Source: Bradyrhizobium daqingense
GTDB taxonomy: Bacteria; Pseudomonadota; Alphaproteobacteria; Rhizobiales; Xanthobacteraceae
NCBI RefSeq assembly: GCF_021044685.1
Contig: NZ_CP088014.1
Location: 2,776,001 to 2,840,000 of the forward strand
Length of the DNA stretch: 64,000 bases
Reading direction: 5' to 3'
Part shown: positions 42,514 to 49,002 of the stretch, in pieces
Layout: each line of letters opens with the position of its first letter
How positions within the stretch are numbered: the stretch's first letter is position 1
Position numbers and translations under genes: made by a program
Notes under the pieces: generated by a model
Database searches by the model: none
Told to the model about the DNA's origin: nothing
Seen by the model: only the letters and a program-made list of their open reading frames with translations

Positions 42514-44088
42514 CTACTCGGCGGCAATTCGCTCCATCGCCATGGCACGAAGCCGGGCGCGCTGGATCTTGACGCCGTTGGCACTATCTGTGACCGGGAA
42601 GGCGTCCACGACATAGATCCGCGCCGGCACCTTGTAGCCGGCGAGTCGTTCGCGCAGATGGGCGGTCAGCACTTCCTGCCGCGGCGGCTCTCCGGCCGCG
42701 ATCACGAAGGCGACGCAGCGCGCCTGACCCTTGAGATCGACCGCGACGACCTGAGCATCGGCGACACCGGCGCAGGATTTGAGCTCGTCCTCGATCTCGC
42801 CGGGTGCGACCAGGAAGCCGCCGAGCCGCATCGCATCGCCGGCGCGGGTCTCGTAGACGAACGAGCCATCGCCGCGAGCCCGGCCGATGTCGCCGGAGCG
42901 AAAGAACCCGTCGGCGGTGATCGCCTCGCGCGTCGCCTCGGGATTGTTGAAATAGCCGAGGAAGCGTGACGGCGCGCTGATCTCGATCTCGCCGGAAACG
43001 CCGCTGGCCGCAAGCTCGCCGGTTTCGACGTCACGGACGCGGACTTTCGCGTCCGGCGACATCGGCCAACCGCCACCTTCGATGCGGTCGGCAAAGGGGT
43101 CGCTGCTACGGCTGATCGAGAACAGCGCTTGCACCTCGCTCGAGCCGTAGAGGCCGAACAGCTTCATGCCGCGCGCATCGGCCTCCACTGCCAGCTCGCG
43201 CCACCCGGGTTGAAACGCAGCGAAGCCGCAGACTTGGAGCTTGGGAAACGGATGTGGCGCGTCGGTGAGCGCGAGGATGCGGCGGAACATCTCGTCCGAG
43301 CCGAACGAATGCGTGATCCCATGCTCGCTGAGGATCTTCAGCGCCGGCGCTGCTTCGAAAGCGTCGAGGACATGGATGGTCGCGCCCGCCGCGATGAAAC
43401 CGAGCAGGCTCGTCATGCCAAACGTGCCGCAGAACGGCAGCATGGCCAGCAGCGAATGGCGCTGCGGATCAAGCTTGAGCGCTCGGGCGACTGAAACAGC
43501 GTGGGTGGCCAGCGTCCGCTGCGAATGCGCGACGAGCTTCGGCCCCTTGGTCGTGCCCGACGTCGTGTAGAGCAGGACCGGCAGGTCGACGTCCTCCTGC
43601 GCCGGCGGGGCGGGCGAATAGGACCGGTCGAAGGCATCGAACCGAATACAGGGCCAGTGTGCCGGGATCGCATCCGCGCCGACCACCGCGAGCTGTCGCA
43701 GTGCGGGCACCTCGTCCTTGGCAACATCACCCAGAATGGCAGCAAAATCGATTGAACGGAACGCGGCCTCGACCACCATCAGCCTGGCCCCGGAGACGCG
43801 AAGCAGGTGCGCGACCTCCGCGCTGCGATATCGCGTGTTGACGGCGGCAACAACCGCGCCGAGGCGGGCGGCGGCGAACAGCAGCGCAATCCATTCGATC
43901 CGGTTGACCAGCCAGACCGCGACAACGTCGCCCTTGCCGATGCCCTGCGCGGCGAGCCAGGCCGCGGCCTGCTCCACCTTGCTCGAAAATTCCGCACGCG
44001 AGACCGCAGTGCGGTCGAACAGGAATGCGGCGGCAGCAGCAGGCTCCGTGCCGATCAGCGAGGGAAGCGAGAATGGATTGACGCTCAT
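42514..44088 (-). CDS. AMP-forming acyl-CoA ligase/synthetase (class I)
   Basis: 524 residues. Adenylation motifs LLYTTSGTTKGPKLV (P-loop), LYGSSEV, and GFFRSGDIGRA (A8 Asp region); the conserved C-terminal Lys falls in SANGVKIQRARLR, slightly displaced from the usual NGKI-K spacing. It activates a carboxylic acid as its CoA ester. Convergent with the acyl-CoA dehydrogenase, consistent with the first step of the same catabolic set; the acid is unknown. Confidence 0.92.
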   Translation of the reverse strand: MSVNPFSLPSLIGTEPAAAAAFLFDRTAVSRAEFSSKVEQAAAWLAAQGIGKGDVVAVWLVNRIEWIALLFAAARLGAVVAAVNTRYRSAEVAHLLRVSGARLMVVEAAFRSIDFAAILGDVAKDEVPALRQLAVVGADAIPAHWPCIRFDAFDRSYSPAPPAQEDVDLPVLLYTTSGTTKGPKLVAHSQRTLATHAVSVARALKLDPQRHSLLAMLPFCGTFGMTSLLGFIAAGATIHVLDAFEAAPALKILSEHGITHSFGSDEMFRRILALTDAPHPFPKLQVCGFAAFQPGWRELAVEADARGMKLFGLYGSSEVQALFSISRSSDPFADRIEGGGWPMSPDAKVRVRDVETGELAASGVSGEIEISAPSRFLGYFNNPEATREAITADGFFRSGDIGRARGDGSFVYETRAGDAMRLGGFLVAPGEIEDELKSCAGVADAQVVAVDLKGQARCVAFVIAAGEPPRQEVLTAHLRERLAGYKVPARIYVVDAFPVTDSANGVKIQRARLRAMAMERIAAE

Positions 44089-44121
44089 GGCAATCGGACT
44101 AACCGGATCGCGCAGGCCTGT

Positions 44122-44757
44122 CTACTTGGTGCCGAACATCCGGTCGCCGGCATCGCCCAGGCCCGGCACGATGTAGCCGTGACCGTTGAGCCGCTCATCG
44201 ATCGCGGCGGTCCAGACTGGGACGTCGGGGTGCTCGCTCTGGAACTGCGCAATGCCTTCAGGCGCGGCCAACAGGCAGACGAAGCGGATGTCGCGGGCGC
44301 CGCGCGCCTTGAGCAGGGAGGCGCCGGCGCAGGCCGAGTTGCCGGTCGCCAGCATCGGGTCCATCAGGATCACGGTGCGGTCGGACAGGTCCTGTGGCGC
44401 CTTGAAGTAATATTCCACGGCCTGCAACGTCTCGGGGTCGCGGTAGAGCCCGATATGGGCGATGCGCGCCGACGGCATCAGCGCCAGCATGCCGTCGAGG
44501 AAGCCGACGCCGGCGCGCAGGATCGGCGCCAGCGTGAGCTTCTTGCCGGCGATCTTCGGCGCCTGCATCGGCGCGATCGGCGTTTCGATATCCACCAGCT
44601 CCAGCGGCAGGTCGCGCGTCACCTCGTAGCCGAGCAGCATCCCGATCTCGTTCAGGATCTCGCGAAAGCTCTTGGTCGAGCGATCCTTCTCCCGCATCAG
44701 CGAGAGCTTGTGCTGGACCAGGGGATGGGCGACGACGTTGACGTTGCTGGTGCTCAT
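44122..44757 (-). CDS. upp: Uracil phosphoribosyltransferase
   Basis: 211 residues, normal for Upp. PRPP-binding motif [15 protein letters not shown], the uracil site [17 protein letters not shown] and the N-terminal [12 protein letters not shown] are all present. Converts uracil and PRPP to UMP in pyrimidine salvage. It lies downstream of the mini-protein operon on the same strand with about 180 bases between. Confidence 0.97.
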   Translation of the reverse strand: MSTSNVNVVAHPLVQHKLSLMREKDRSTKSFREILNEIGMLLGYEVTRDLPLELVDIETPIAPMQAPKIAGKKLTLAPILRAGVGFLDGMLALMPSARIAHIGLYRDPETLQAVEYYFKAPQDLSDRTVILMDPMLATGNSACAGASLLKARGARDIRFVCLLAAPEGIAQFQSEHPDVPVWTAAIDERLNGHGYIVPGLGDAGDRMFGTK

Positions 44758-44936
44758 GAAACCGCTCTACACGGTTCCGTGAAGTTGCGCCAGATCGCCC
44801 GGGTCTTTTCCGCGGGATACGCGGTCTCAACCGGGCATCGCGACCGCGCTACGCGCCCGGTTGCTCGCCTCGTAGGCAGCCATGAGGTCGCCGCGGCAGA
44901 GCTAGCGCGGCTGATCGAGGCAGAGCGGAAAGCGAC

Positions 44937-45065
44937 TTAGACGCCGAGCCCGCGCGCGACGAGCGTGATTACGACCGTCAGGATGGCGCCCCAGACCATG
45001 CTCAGCGTCATGGTCAGGACGGTCGTGGTGACCACGTGCTCGAGATTTCCTTTCAGGAGCTGCAC
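44937..45065 (-). CDS. 42-residue one-pass membrane peptide
   Basis: GTG start at 45065, one base after the stop of the preceding mini-gene. MQLLKGNLEHVVTTTVLTMT begins a short polar N-terminus followed by a membrane helix of about 22 residues ending in VARGLGV. Fourth member of a tight operon of mini-proteins behind the promoter module at 45650-45699. Function unknown. Confidence 0.62.
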   Translation of the reverse strand: MQLLKGNLEHVVTTTVLTMTLSMVWGAILTVVITLVARGLGV

Positions 45066-45066
45066 G

Positions 45067-45156
45067 CTACTTGTCCGCACGCGGTGCGCCGAGGCGCATG
45101 CCGAGCAGCAATGCACCTGCCAGCGCAACAAGGATGGCGATCTTGATCTCGATCAT
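45067..45156 (-). CDS. 29-residue one-pass membrane peptide
   Basis: ATG at 45156 overlaps the stop of the upstream mini-gene (ATGA). MIEIKIAILVALAGALLLGM then a short basic end (RLGAPRADK). The size and layout recall KdpF-type or other transporter-stabilising peptides, but no homology is claimed. Confidence 0.62.
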   Translation of the reverse strand: MIEIKIAILVALAGALLLGMRLGAPRADK

Positions 45157-45344
45157 GTCCGCGACCTCATGATCATGCGCGCGAGCAGCCGCCTCGCTCC
45201 GACCCAGAGCCTTGCGCTGTTGCGTCCGATGAAGAACGCGGGAATGGCGGCGCCGAGGACATCGGGGTCGAGCGGCTTGAGCGTCGCCGATGGCGACCTT
45301 GGCCCGGACCGGCGATGCGCAGCTTGAAGAGCGATCGCGGCCAT
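45153..45344 (-). CDS. 63-residue small protein, unknown
   Basis: ATG at 45344 with GAGGAGG seven bases upstream, the best ribosome site of this operon. Basic N-terminus (AAHRRSGPRS), a moderately hydrophobic middle (VLGAAIPAFFIGRNSARLWV) and a basic C-terminus. Possibly a peripheral membrane peptide. Coupled by overlap to the 29-residue gene. Confidence 0.65.
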   Translation of the reverse strand: MAAIALQAAHRRSGPRSPSATLKPLDPDVLGAAIPAFFIGRNSARLWVGARRLLARMIMRSRT

Positions 45345-45391
45345 GGCGGCCTCCTCACACATCTGCAAGGTCATGGTGGCCTCTCTGCCGG

Positions 45392-45580
45392 TCAGGTTTG
45401 GAGGCGCCAGACATGGATCGCGGTCTTGAGCGCGATCAGTGCGGTGAGCACGCTAGCCATCGAGAGCAAGGTCAGCGCTTGCAGCGCGATACGCTGGAGC
45501 CGCGCCTTGTATGCCTCGGAAATGCCCGCCGGGCGTTCGGCCTGGAAGGGCCGGTCAATGTCATGTGTCAGGGTCGACAT
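45392..45580 (-). CDS. 62-residue one-pass membrane protein, unknown
   Basis: ATG at 45580 with GAGGACT upstream. Polar N-terminus (MSTLTHDIDRPFQAERP), then an amphipathic and transmembrane segment (IALQALTLLSMASVLTALIA). First gene of the mini-protein operon 45580-44937. The KdpE-like promoter module begins about 70 bases upstream, inside the end of the gene before it. Confidence 0.7.
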   Translation of the reverse strand: MSTLTHDIDRPFQAERPAGISEAYKARLQRIALQALTLLSMASVLTALIALKTAIHVWRLQT

Positions 45581-45631
45581 TGTGGGAGTCCTCGTTCTTG
45601 GTGCGGCGCGACCGTCGCTCCAACCAGCCAC

Positions 45632-46090
45632 TCATGATGTCCATGGCTGCGTAGGATTGCGAGATGGACGCCGGGACGCCGGTATAGGAATGTCATAAAG
45701 ATGCAGACGCTCGCGACGGCAGTCCCTGAAGAGATCGGGGCGCTGCTTCGGCCGAACGGCCTGCGACGGCGCCGGATCGGACTGCGCAAGCCCGATCGCC
45801 GCCGCGAAGGCGAGCCGCAGTCGCGGCTCCTCGATCTGCTTGCAGAAGCATTCCAGCGTTGCATCCGCGTTCAGCAGCTGCCCGCCGATGGCCGCGCAGA
45901 GACGTGAGCTGGTTCGCCGGAAGAAGTGGAGCGTGTCGTCGGCGCTTCGCCGCCGGCCGATACGGTCGAGCTCCGCCGCGATTGCTGCAACGTTGAGCCT
46001 GTCGGCCTCATCCAGCGTCACGGCAAAGCGGAGCAGCGCCAGCTGCCAGGCGCGGAGCAGCCTGTGAGATTCGTCGGTCGATGTCGGCAT
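45632..46090 (-). CDS. Helical protein of unknown function
   Basis: 152 residues, AGGA six bases before the ATG. Residues 1-110 look like a compact helical domain (LLRAWQLALLRFAVTLDEAD, CAAIGGQLLNADATLECF). The last 40 residues are Arg/Pro-rich and overlap the promoter module at 45650-45699, so the true end is less certain. It follows the DapA-fold gene by 25 bases and is probably its operon partner. Confidence 0.65.
   Translation of the reverse strand: MPTSTDESHRLLRAWQLALLRFAVTLDEADRLNVAAIAAELDRIGRRRSADDTLHFFRRTSSRLCAAIGGQLLNADATLECFCKQIEEPRLRLAFAAAIGLAQSDPAPSQAVRPKQRPDLFRDCRRERLHLYDIPIPASRRPSRNPTQPWTS
45650..45699 (-). promoter_or_regulatory. KdpE-like promoter module, copy 1 (mini-protein operon)
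   Basis: Read on the minus strand: TTTATG (45699-45694), five bases, CCTATA (45688-45683), 13 bases, GTCCATCTCG (45669-45660), CAAT, and the -10-like CCTACG (45655-45650). It points at the operon starting at 45580. The 11-bp spaced repeat fits an OmpR/PhoB-type regulator. Confidence 0.72.
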
Positions 46091-46115
46091 GCGATGTCCT
46101 GAGAGCCTTGGCGTG

Positions 46116-47033
46116 TCAGGCCCCGACGCCGTCGATCAGTTCCTCGTCGGCGATCGCAGCGAAGGCGCGTACCACCTCCCTCTGCGCGGTGGCGTCCAGC
46201 GGCACGATCGGAAGCCGTGTGTCGGCGGACATCAGGCCAAGCACGCTCAGGGCGTATTTGAGGGCCGCCGGACTTTCCCGGGACAGGCAGCCGATCAGAG
46301 GCATCAGCCGCTTGTCGAGATATCGCGCCGATTGCATGCGGCCCTGCCTGATCTGCGAGAAGATGGTGCGGCAGAGATCCGGCGCGATGTTGGCGACCTC
46401 CGAGATCGCGCCATCGCCACCGTCCGCCATGAAGCCGAAGGCGGTGGTGTCGTCGCCGGACAGAATGCGAAAATTCGCCGGCAGGTGCCGGGTAAGGCGC
46501 ATCGGCCGGGTGATGTCGCCGCCGCCGTCGCATAGGCCGACGAACTGGCGGGACTCGACCAGACGAAGCAGCGTCTCGTCGGCGAGCGGCCGCAGCGTGC
46601 GGGAGGGAACGTCGTGCAGGATCACGGGCAAGCCGATCGCGCCGGCAATCGCCCGGAAATGCGCGAGCATGCCCTCCTGCATCGGCTTGTTATAGGCCGG
46701 GACCACCGACATCACGGCATCGGCGCCGGCGGCCTCCGCGCGCCGCGCGAGCTCGATGGCGCGGCTCGTCGCGTTGGAAACCGCGCCTGCGATGACGCGT
46801 ACGCGGCCGCGTGCGACATCGACCGCAGCGCGAATGACGAGCTCCTGCTCGGCCGGAGAGAGCGTCGGCGCCTCGCCGGCCGTCTCGCAGACCACGACGG
46901 CGGGAGCGCCGGCCGCGACCTGCCGCTCGCAAATTGCGGCGAACGCCTTGAGATCGATCGCATCAGCCGCGTCGAACGGCGTCGGCAGCTCCGGAATGAA
47001 TCCGGTGAACCAGGCGGAGGGAGGGATGAACAT
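46116..47033 (-). CDS. DapA/NAL-family barrel protein lacking the Schiff-base lysine
   Basis: 305 residues, full family length. The dihydrodipicolinate synthase fold is clear: ELPTPFDAADAIDLKAF, ETAGEAPTLSP (residues 50-60), VPAYNKPMQEGML with Tyr114, and HDVPSRT with Arg145. The strand carrying the catalytic lysine (GIKEASGD in DapA) reads VGLCDGGGD, with Cys168 in place of Lys, and the first Thr-Thr pair is Thr-Ala. It therefore should not act as a class I aldolase; it may bind a ligand or catalyse another reaction. Second gene of the operon starting at 47312. Confidence 0.85.
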   Translation of the reverse strand: MFIPPSAWFTGFIPELPTPFDAADAIDLKAFAAICERQVAAGAPAVVVCETAGEAPTLSPAEQELVIRAAVDVARGRVRVIAGAVSNATSRAIELARRAEAAGADAVMSVVPAYNKPMQEGMLAHFRAIAGAIGLPVILHDVPSRTLRPLADETLLRLVESRQFVGLCDGGGDITRPMRLTRHLPANFRILSGDDTTAFGFMADGGDGAISEVANIAPDLCRTIFSQIRQGRMQSARYLDKRLMPLIGCLSRESPAALKYALSVLGLMSADTRLPIVPLDATAQREVVRAFAAIADEELIDGVGA

Positions 47034-47057
47034 GGTGCTTCGCGGGAAGTTGCCGGC

Positions 47058-47312
47058 TCAGGCGGCGCGCTGCGCGACGGTGATATCGGGAGTCTTGCCC
47101 ATGTCGAGCTCAATCTCGCGCGGCAGCTCGACGATGGTCTCGGGATGCTGCCCGTTCTCGAACAGCGCATATTTGATCGCCTGCGCGCGGCTGACGAACA
47201 GGCCGCCATAGAGGCCGTTCTGTTCCTGGGCGACCCATTGTCCCCGGCGATTCCTGCCGATGAAGACGATGGTCGAAAGCGAGCTGCACGAGGGAGGTTC
47301 GACGAGTTTCAC
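47058..47312 (-). CDS. 84-residue protein of unknown function
   Basis: GTG at 47312 with AAGGAA seven bases upstream; a longer start at 47351 lacks a ribosome site. The core STIVFIGRNRRGQWVAQEQN, GGLFVSRAQAIKYALFENG and PETIVELPREIELDM looks like a small alpha/beta domain. No family recognised. First gene of the operon with the DapA-fold gene, 109 bases downstream of a KdpE-like box. Confidence 0.72.
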   Translation of the reverse strand: MKLVEPPSCSSLSTIVFIGRNRRGQWVAQEQNGLYGGLFVSRAQAIKYALFENGQHPETIVELPREIELDMGKTPDITVAQRAA

Positions 47313-47387
47313 GGGATTATTCCTTCTGAACGACGCCCGGGTAAGACGCATGTCCTTGCCCGGCGCCTTTCAATATCCTCAGTCGCG

Positions 47388-47438
47388 AATATGATTTCGA
47401 GGGCGGCTGCGCGGCGATCTCATAGGAAGATCATAAAG
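47388..47438 (-). promoter_or_regulatory. KdpE-like promoter module, copy 2 (DapA-fold operon)
   Basis: Minus strand: CTTTATG (47438-47432), five bases, CCTATG (47426-47421), 13 bases, GCCGCCCTCG (47407-47398), AAAT, CATATT (47393-47388). Same geometry as the other copies; points at the gene starting at 47312. Confidence 0.7.
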
Positions 47439-47447
47439 CCAAAACGT

Positions 47448-47726
47448 TCAGGCCAGCTCATTGGCGATGTGAACCAGCGCAAACAGTGCGCCGAAGACGA
47501 CGCACTCGTCCCAATGATTGAGCGAACTCTCGAACAGGGGCTCGCGCCTGACGAGGGCCGCGAGCGCGCACAGGATGATGGACATCCAGAGCAGGACGGC
47601 GAGGCTCCGGCCGAAACCGACGCCGCCGAATGCGGCGAAGCCGATGAGCAGTGCGACGCGGACCGCGAAACGTGCGATCACCCGCGACGGATTCGGCGTG
47701 CGCGGTATGTCGGGAGCTTGCGACAC
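47448..47726 (-). CDS. 92-residue membrane protein, unknown
   Basis: GTG start at 47726 behind GGATCG. Two or three hydrophobic helices (FAVRVALLIGFAAFGGVGFG, LAVLLWMSIILCALAALV, ECVVFGALFALVHIANELA). No family recognised. It follows the 152-residue gene by 22 bases and shares its promoter module. Confidence 0.7.
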   Translation of the reverse strand: MSQAPDIPRTPNPSRVIARFAVRVALLIGFAAFGGVGFGRSLAVLLWMSIILCALAALVRREPLFESSLNHWDECVVFGALFALVHIANELA

Positions 47727-47748
47727 GGCATCGATCCGTCAGGCTGCG

Positions 47749-48207
47749 CTAGCTGAAATTGTCGCAGGCGAGGGGCTCGTAGAGCGAGTCCGGGACAGAA
47801 GGTACGCTTGGCCGCGGCGTCTCCGCAGCCAAGGCCCTCACCTCGATGAAGGCCGACAGCAAGGCCAGGGCGAGATCGGCGTGCCGCGCCTCGACCGCAG
47901 CGTCCAGCCAATCCGGCAGCTCACGTTCGCGCGACAGCGCACAATGCCACTCGCCCTCGTCATAGACGATGCGGCGGGCCTGCCACATCGGCAGTTCGAA
48001 CTCCACCAGCGCCAGCGCCGCATCGACCCAGGCCTCGGCGTCGATCAGGCGCATGATGCGGCCGGTGCGCTCGCTTTGGCCCAGCAAAGGAAAGCGTCGG
48101 CAGGCGTGCGCGATGACGTCGAGCATCAACGGTCGTGTCGGCGCCGGTGCAGCGCGAAGCCGCTGGCTGAGGGATGGCGGGTCGAGGCGTCGGAGAGCGG
48201 CGGTCAT
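47749..48207 (-). CDS. 152-residue helical protein, unknown
   Basis: ATG at 48207 with AGGAGG upstream. Mostly helical with conserved-looking blocks IAHACRRFPLLGQSERTGRI, WVDAALALVEFELPMWQARR and DEGEWHCALSRERELPDWLD. Function unknown. First gene of a two-gene operon and about 60 bases downstream of promoter module copy 3. Confidence 0.75.
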   Translation of the reverse strand: MTAALRRLDPPSLSQRLRAAPAPTRPLMLDVIAHACRRFPLLGQSERTGRIMRLIDAEAWVDAALALVEFELPMWQARRIVYDEGEWHCALSRERELPDWLDAAVEARHADLALALLSAFIEVRALAAETPRPSVPSVPDSLYEPLACDNFS

Positions 48208-48268
48208 GTCAGGCCTCCTGGAATTGGCGTCGGTCAGTCGGCCGGCATGGCCAAGATGATCAGGAGGG

Positions 48269-48318
48269 TATTTGAAAGCGAGATGAGGATCGGGCGAGAA
48301 ATATAGGGGTTGCATAAA
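48269..48318 (-). promoter_or_regulatory. KdpE-like promoter module, copy 3
   Basis: Minus strand: TTTATG (48318-48313), five bases, CCTATA (48307-48302), 13 bases, CCTCATCTCG (48288-48279), CTTT, CAAATA (48274-48269). The CCTCATCTCG block is identical to that of the kdp copy. Points at the gene starting at 48207. Confidence 0.72.
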
Positions 48319-48521
48319 TGCGCGGCGCCTTGCGATTGCGCGCGTCGGATCCTCGGCCATCGTTTCCGCCGAAGGTGGAGACTTATAAAGACAGGGCATT
48401 TTGAGAAGACCTCGGCCCCGGCTTGCCGTAACAGCGGTCGCGGGAACGATCGTGGAATGCGTCGTCGCGTGCCTGCCGGGAATGACGGCCGAAGGTTGTG
48501 CCCTGGTGCCGGCGCGCCGGC
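48319..48521. other. Middle of the divergent region between the 48207 gene and kdp
   Basis: No gene recognised between the two back-to-back promoter modules. A TTATAAAG string near 48383 resembles a half-site but has no partner at 11 bp. The region is moderately GC-rich with no clear palindromes. Confidence 0.45.
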
Positions 48522-48573
48522 CTTTATGGAATTCCTATAACGTCGCCATAGGCCTCATCTCGAAAACCTATGG
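48522..48573 (+). promoter_or_regulatory. KdpE-like promoter module, copy 4 (kdp operon)
   Basis: CTTTATG (48522-48528), five bases, CCTATA (48534-48539), 13 bases, CCTCATCTCG (48553-48562), AAAA, CCTATG (48567-48572). The recalled E. coli KdpE site is also two TTTAYA-like half-sites spaced by five bases. Also present is an inverted pair CCATAGG/CCTATGG. It lies upstream of the first kdp-operon reading frame at 48706. Confidence 0.75.
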
Positions 48574-48705
48574 ACGGGGTGGCACCTGATCGCGATCAAG
48601 TTCCCGATCGGGAGAGGCGCGCATTGCGTTCGCGCGTAGCAGGCCCCCCGCCGGGATCGAGAGACGGCCTATGCCGGATACCGTCTCGCATTGAGGAGTA
48701 TCGCC

Positions 48706-48789
48706 ATGATGGACATTCTGATGCTGGCGCTGGGCTTCGTCTTCTTTGCCCTTGCGATCGGCTACACCTACGCCTGCGAACGGCTGTGA
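48706..48789 (+). CDS. 27-residue membrane peptide upstream of kdpF
   Basis: ATG at 48706 with GAGGAG upstream. MMDILMLALGFVFFALAIGY then TYACERL: a single membrane helix with a short basic end. Small peptides of this look precede kdpF in several proteobacteria, and it may be a further small subunit of the Kdp pump. Not experimentally assigned. Confidence 0.72.
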   Translation: MMDILMLALGFVFFALAIGYTYACERL

Positions 48790-48800
48790 CGGAGCGGATC

Positions 48801-48890
48801 ATGATCTTCGATTATGCGCTCGCGGGCGCCGTCTCGTTCGGCCTCCTGGTTTATCTCACCTACGCGCTACTGCGGCCCGAGCGGTTCTGA
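48801..48890 (+). CDS. kdpF: KdpF, small subunit of the K+-transporting ATPase
   Basis: 29 residues, the usual KdpF size: MIFDYALAGAVSFGLLVYLT then YALLRPERF. The single helix and the Y-A-L-x-x-P/A-E-x-F ending are typical. KdpF lies at the KdpA surface and stabilises the complex. Located 11 bases after the 27-residue gene. Confidence 0.87.
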   Translation: MIFDYALAGAVSFGLLVYLTYALLRPERF

Positions 48891-48893
48891 GCC

Positions 48894-48998
48894 GTGCTGC
48901 TGCTCGCAAAATTGCTGCTGGCCGACGCCGCGCTCGTCGCTGGCCTGCTTGCGCTGCTCCTGCCGCTCCTGCGCCGGACACAATGCCTGAAGGGTTAA
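48894..48998 (+). CDS. Possible 34-residue hydrophobic peptide between kdpF and kdpA
   Basis: GTG at 48894, three bases after the kdpF stop, open to a TAA four bases before kdpA. The product is Leu/Ala-rich with one helix and a basic end. Without a good ribosome site it could be fortuitous; position and composition are the only support. Confidence 0.4.
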   Translation: MLLLAKLLLADAALVAGLLALLLPLLRRTQCLKG

Positions 48999-49002
48999 TG
49001 CC

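Noticed and set aside
48380..48390. TTATAAAG as a fifth KdpE-like site
   Set aside because: No second half-site at 11 bp and no CTCG block or -10 at the fixed spacing.
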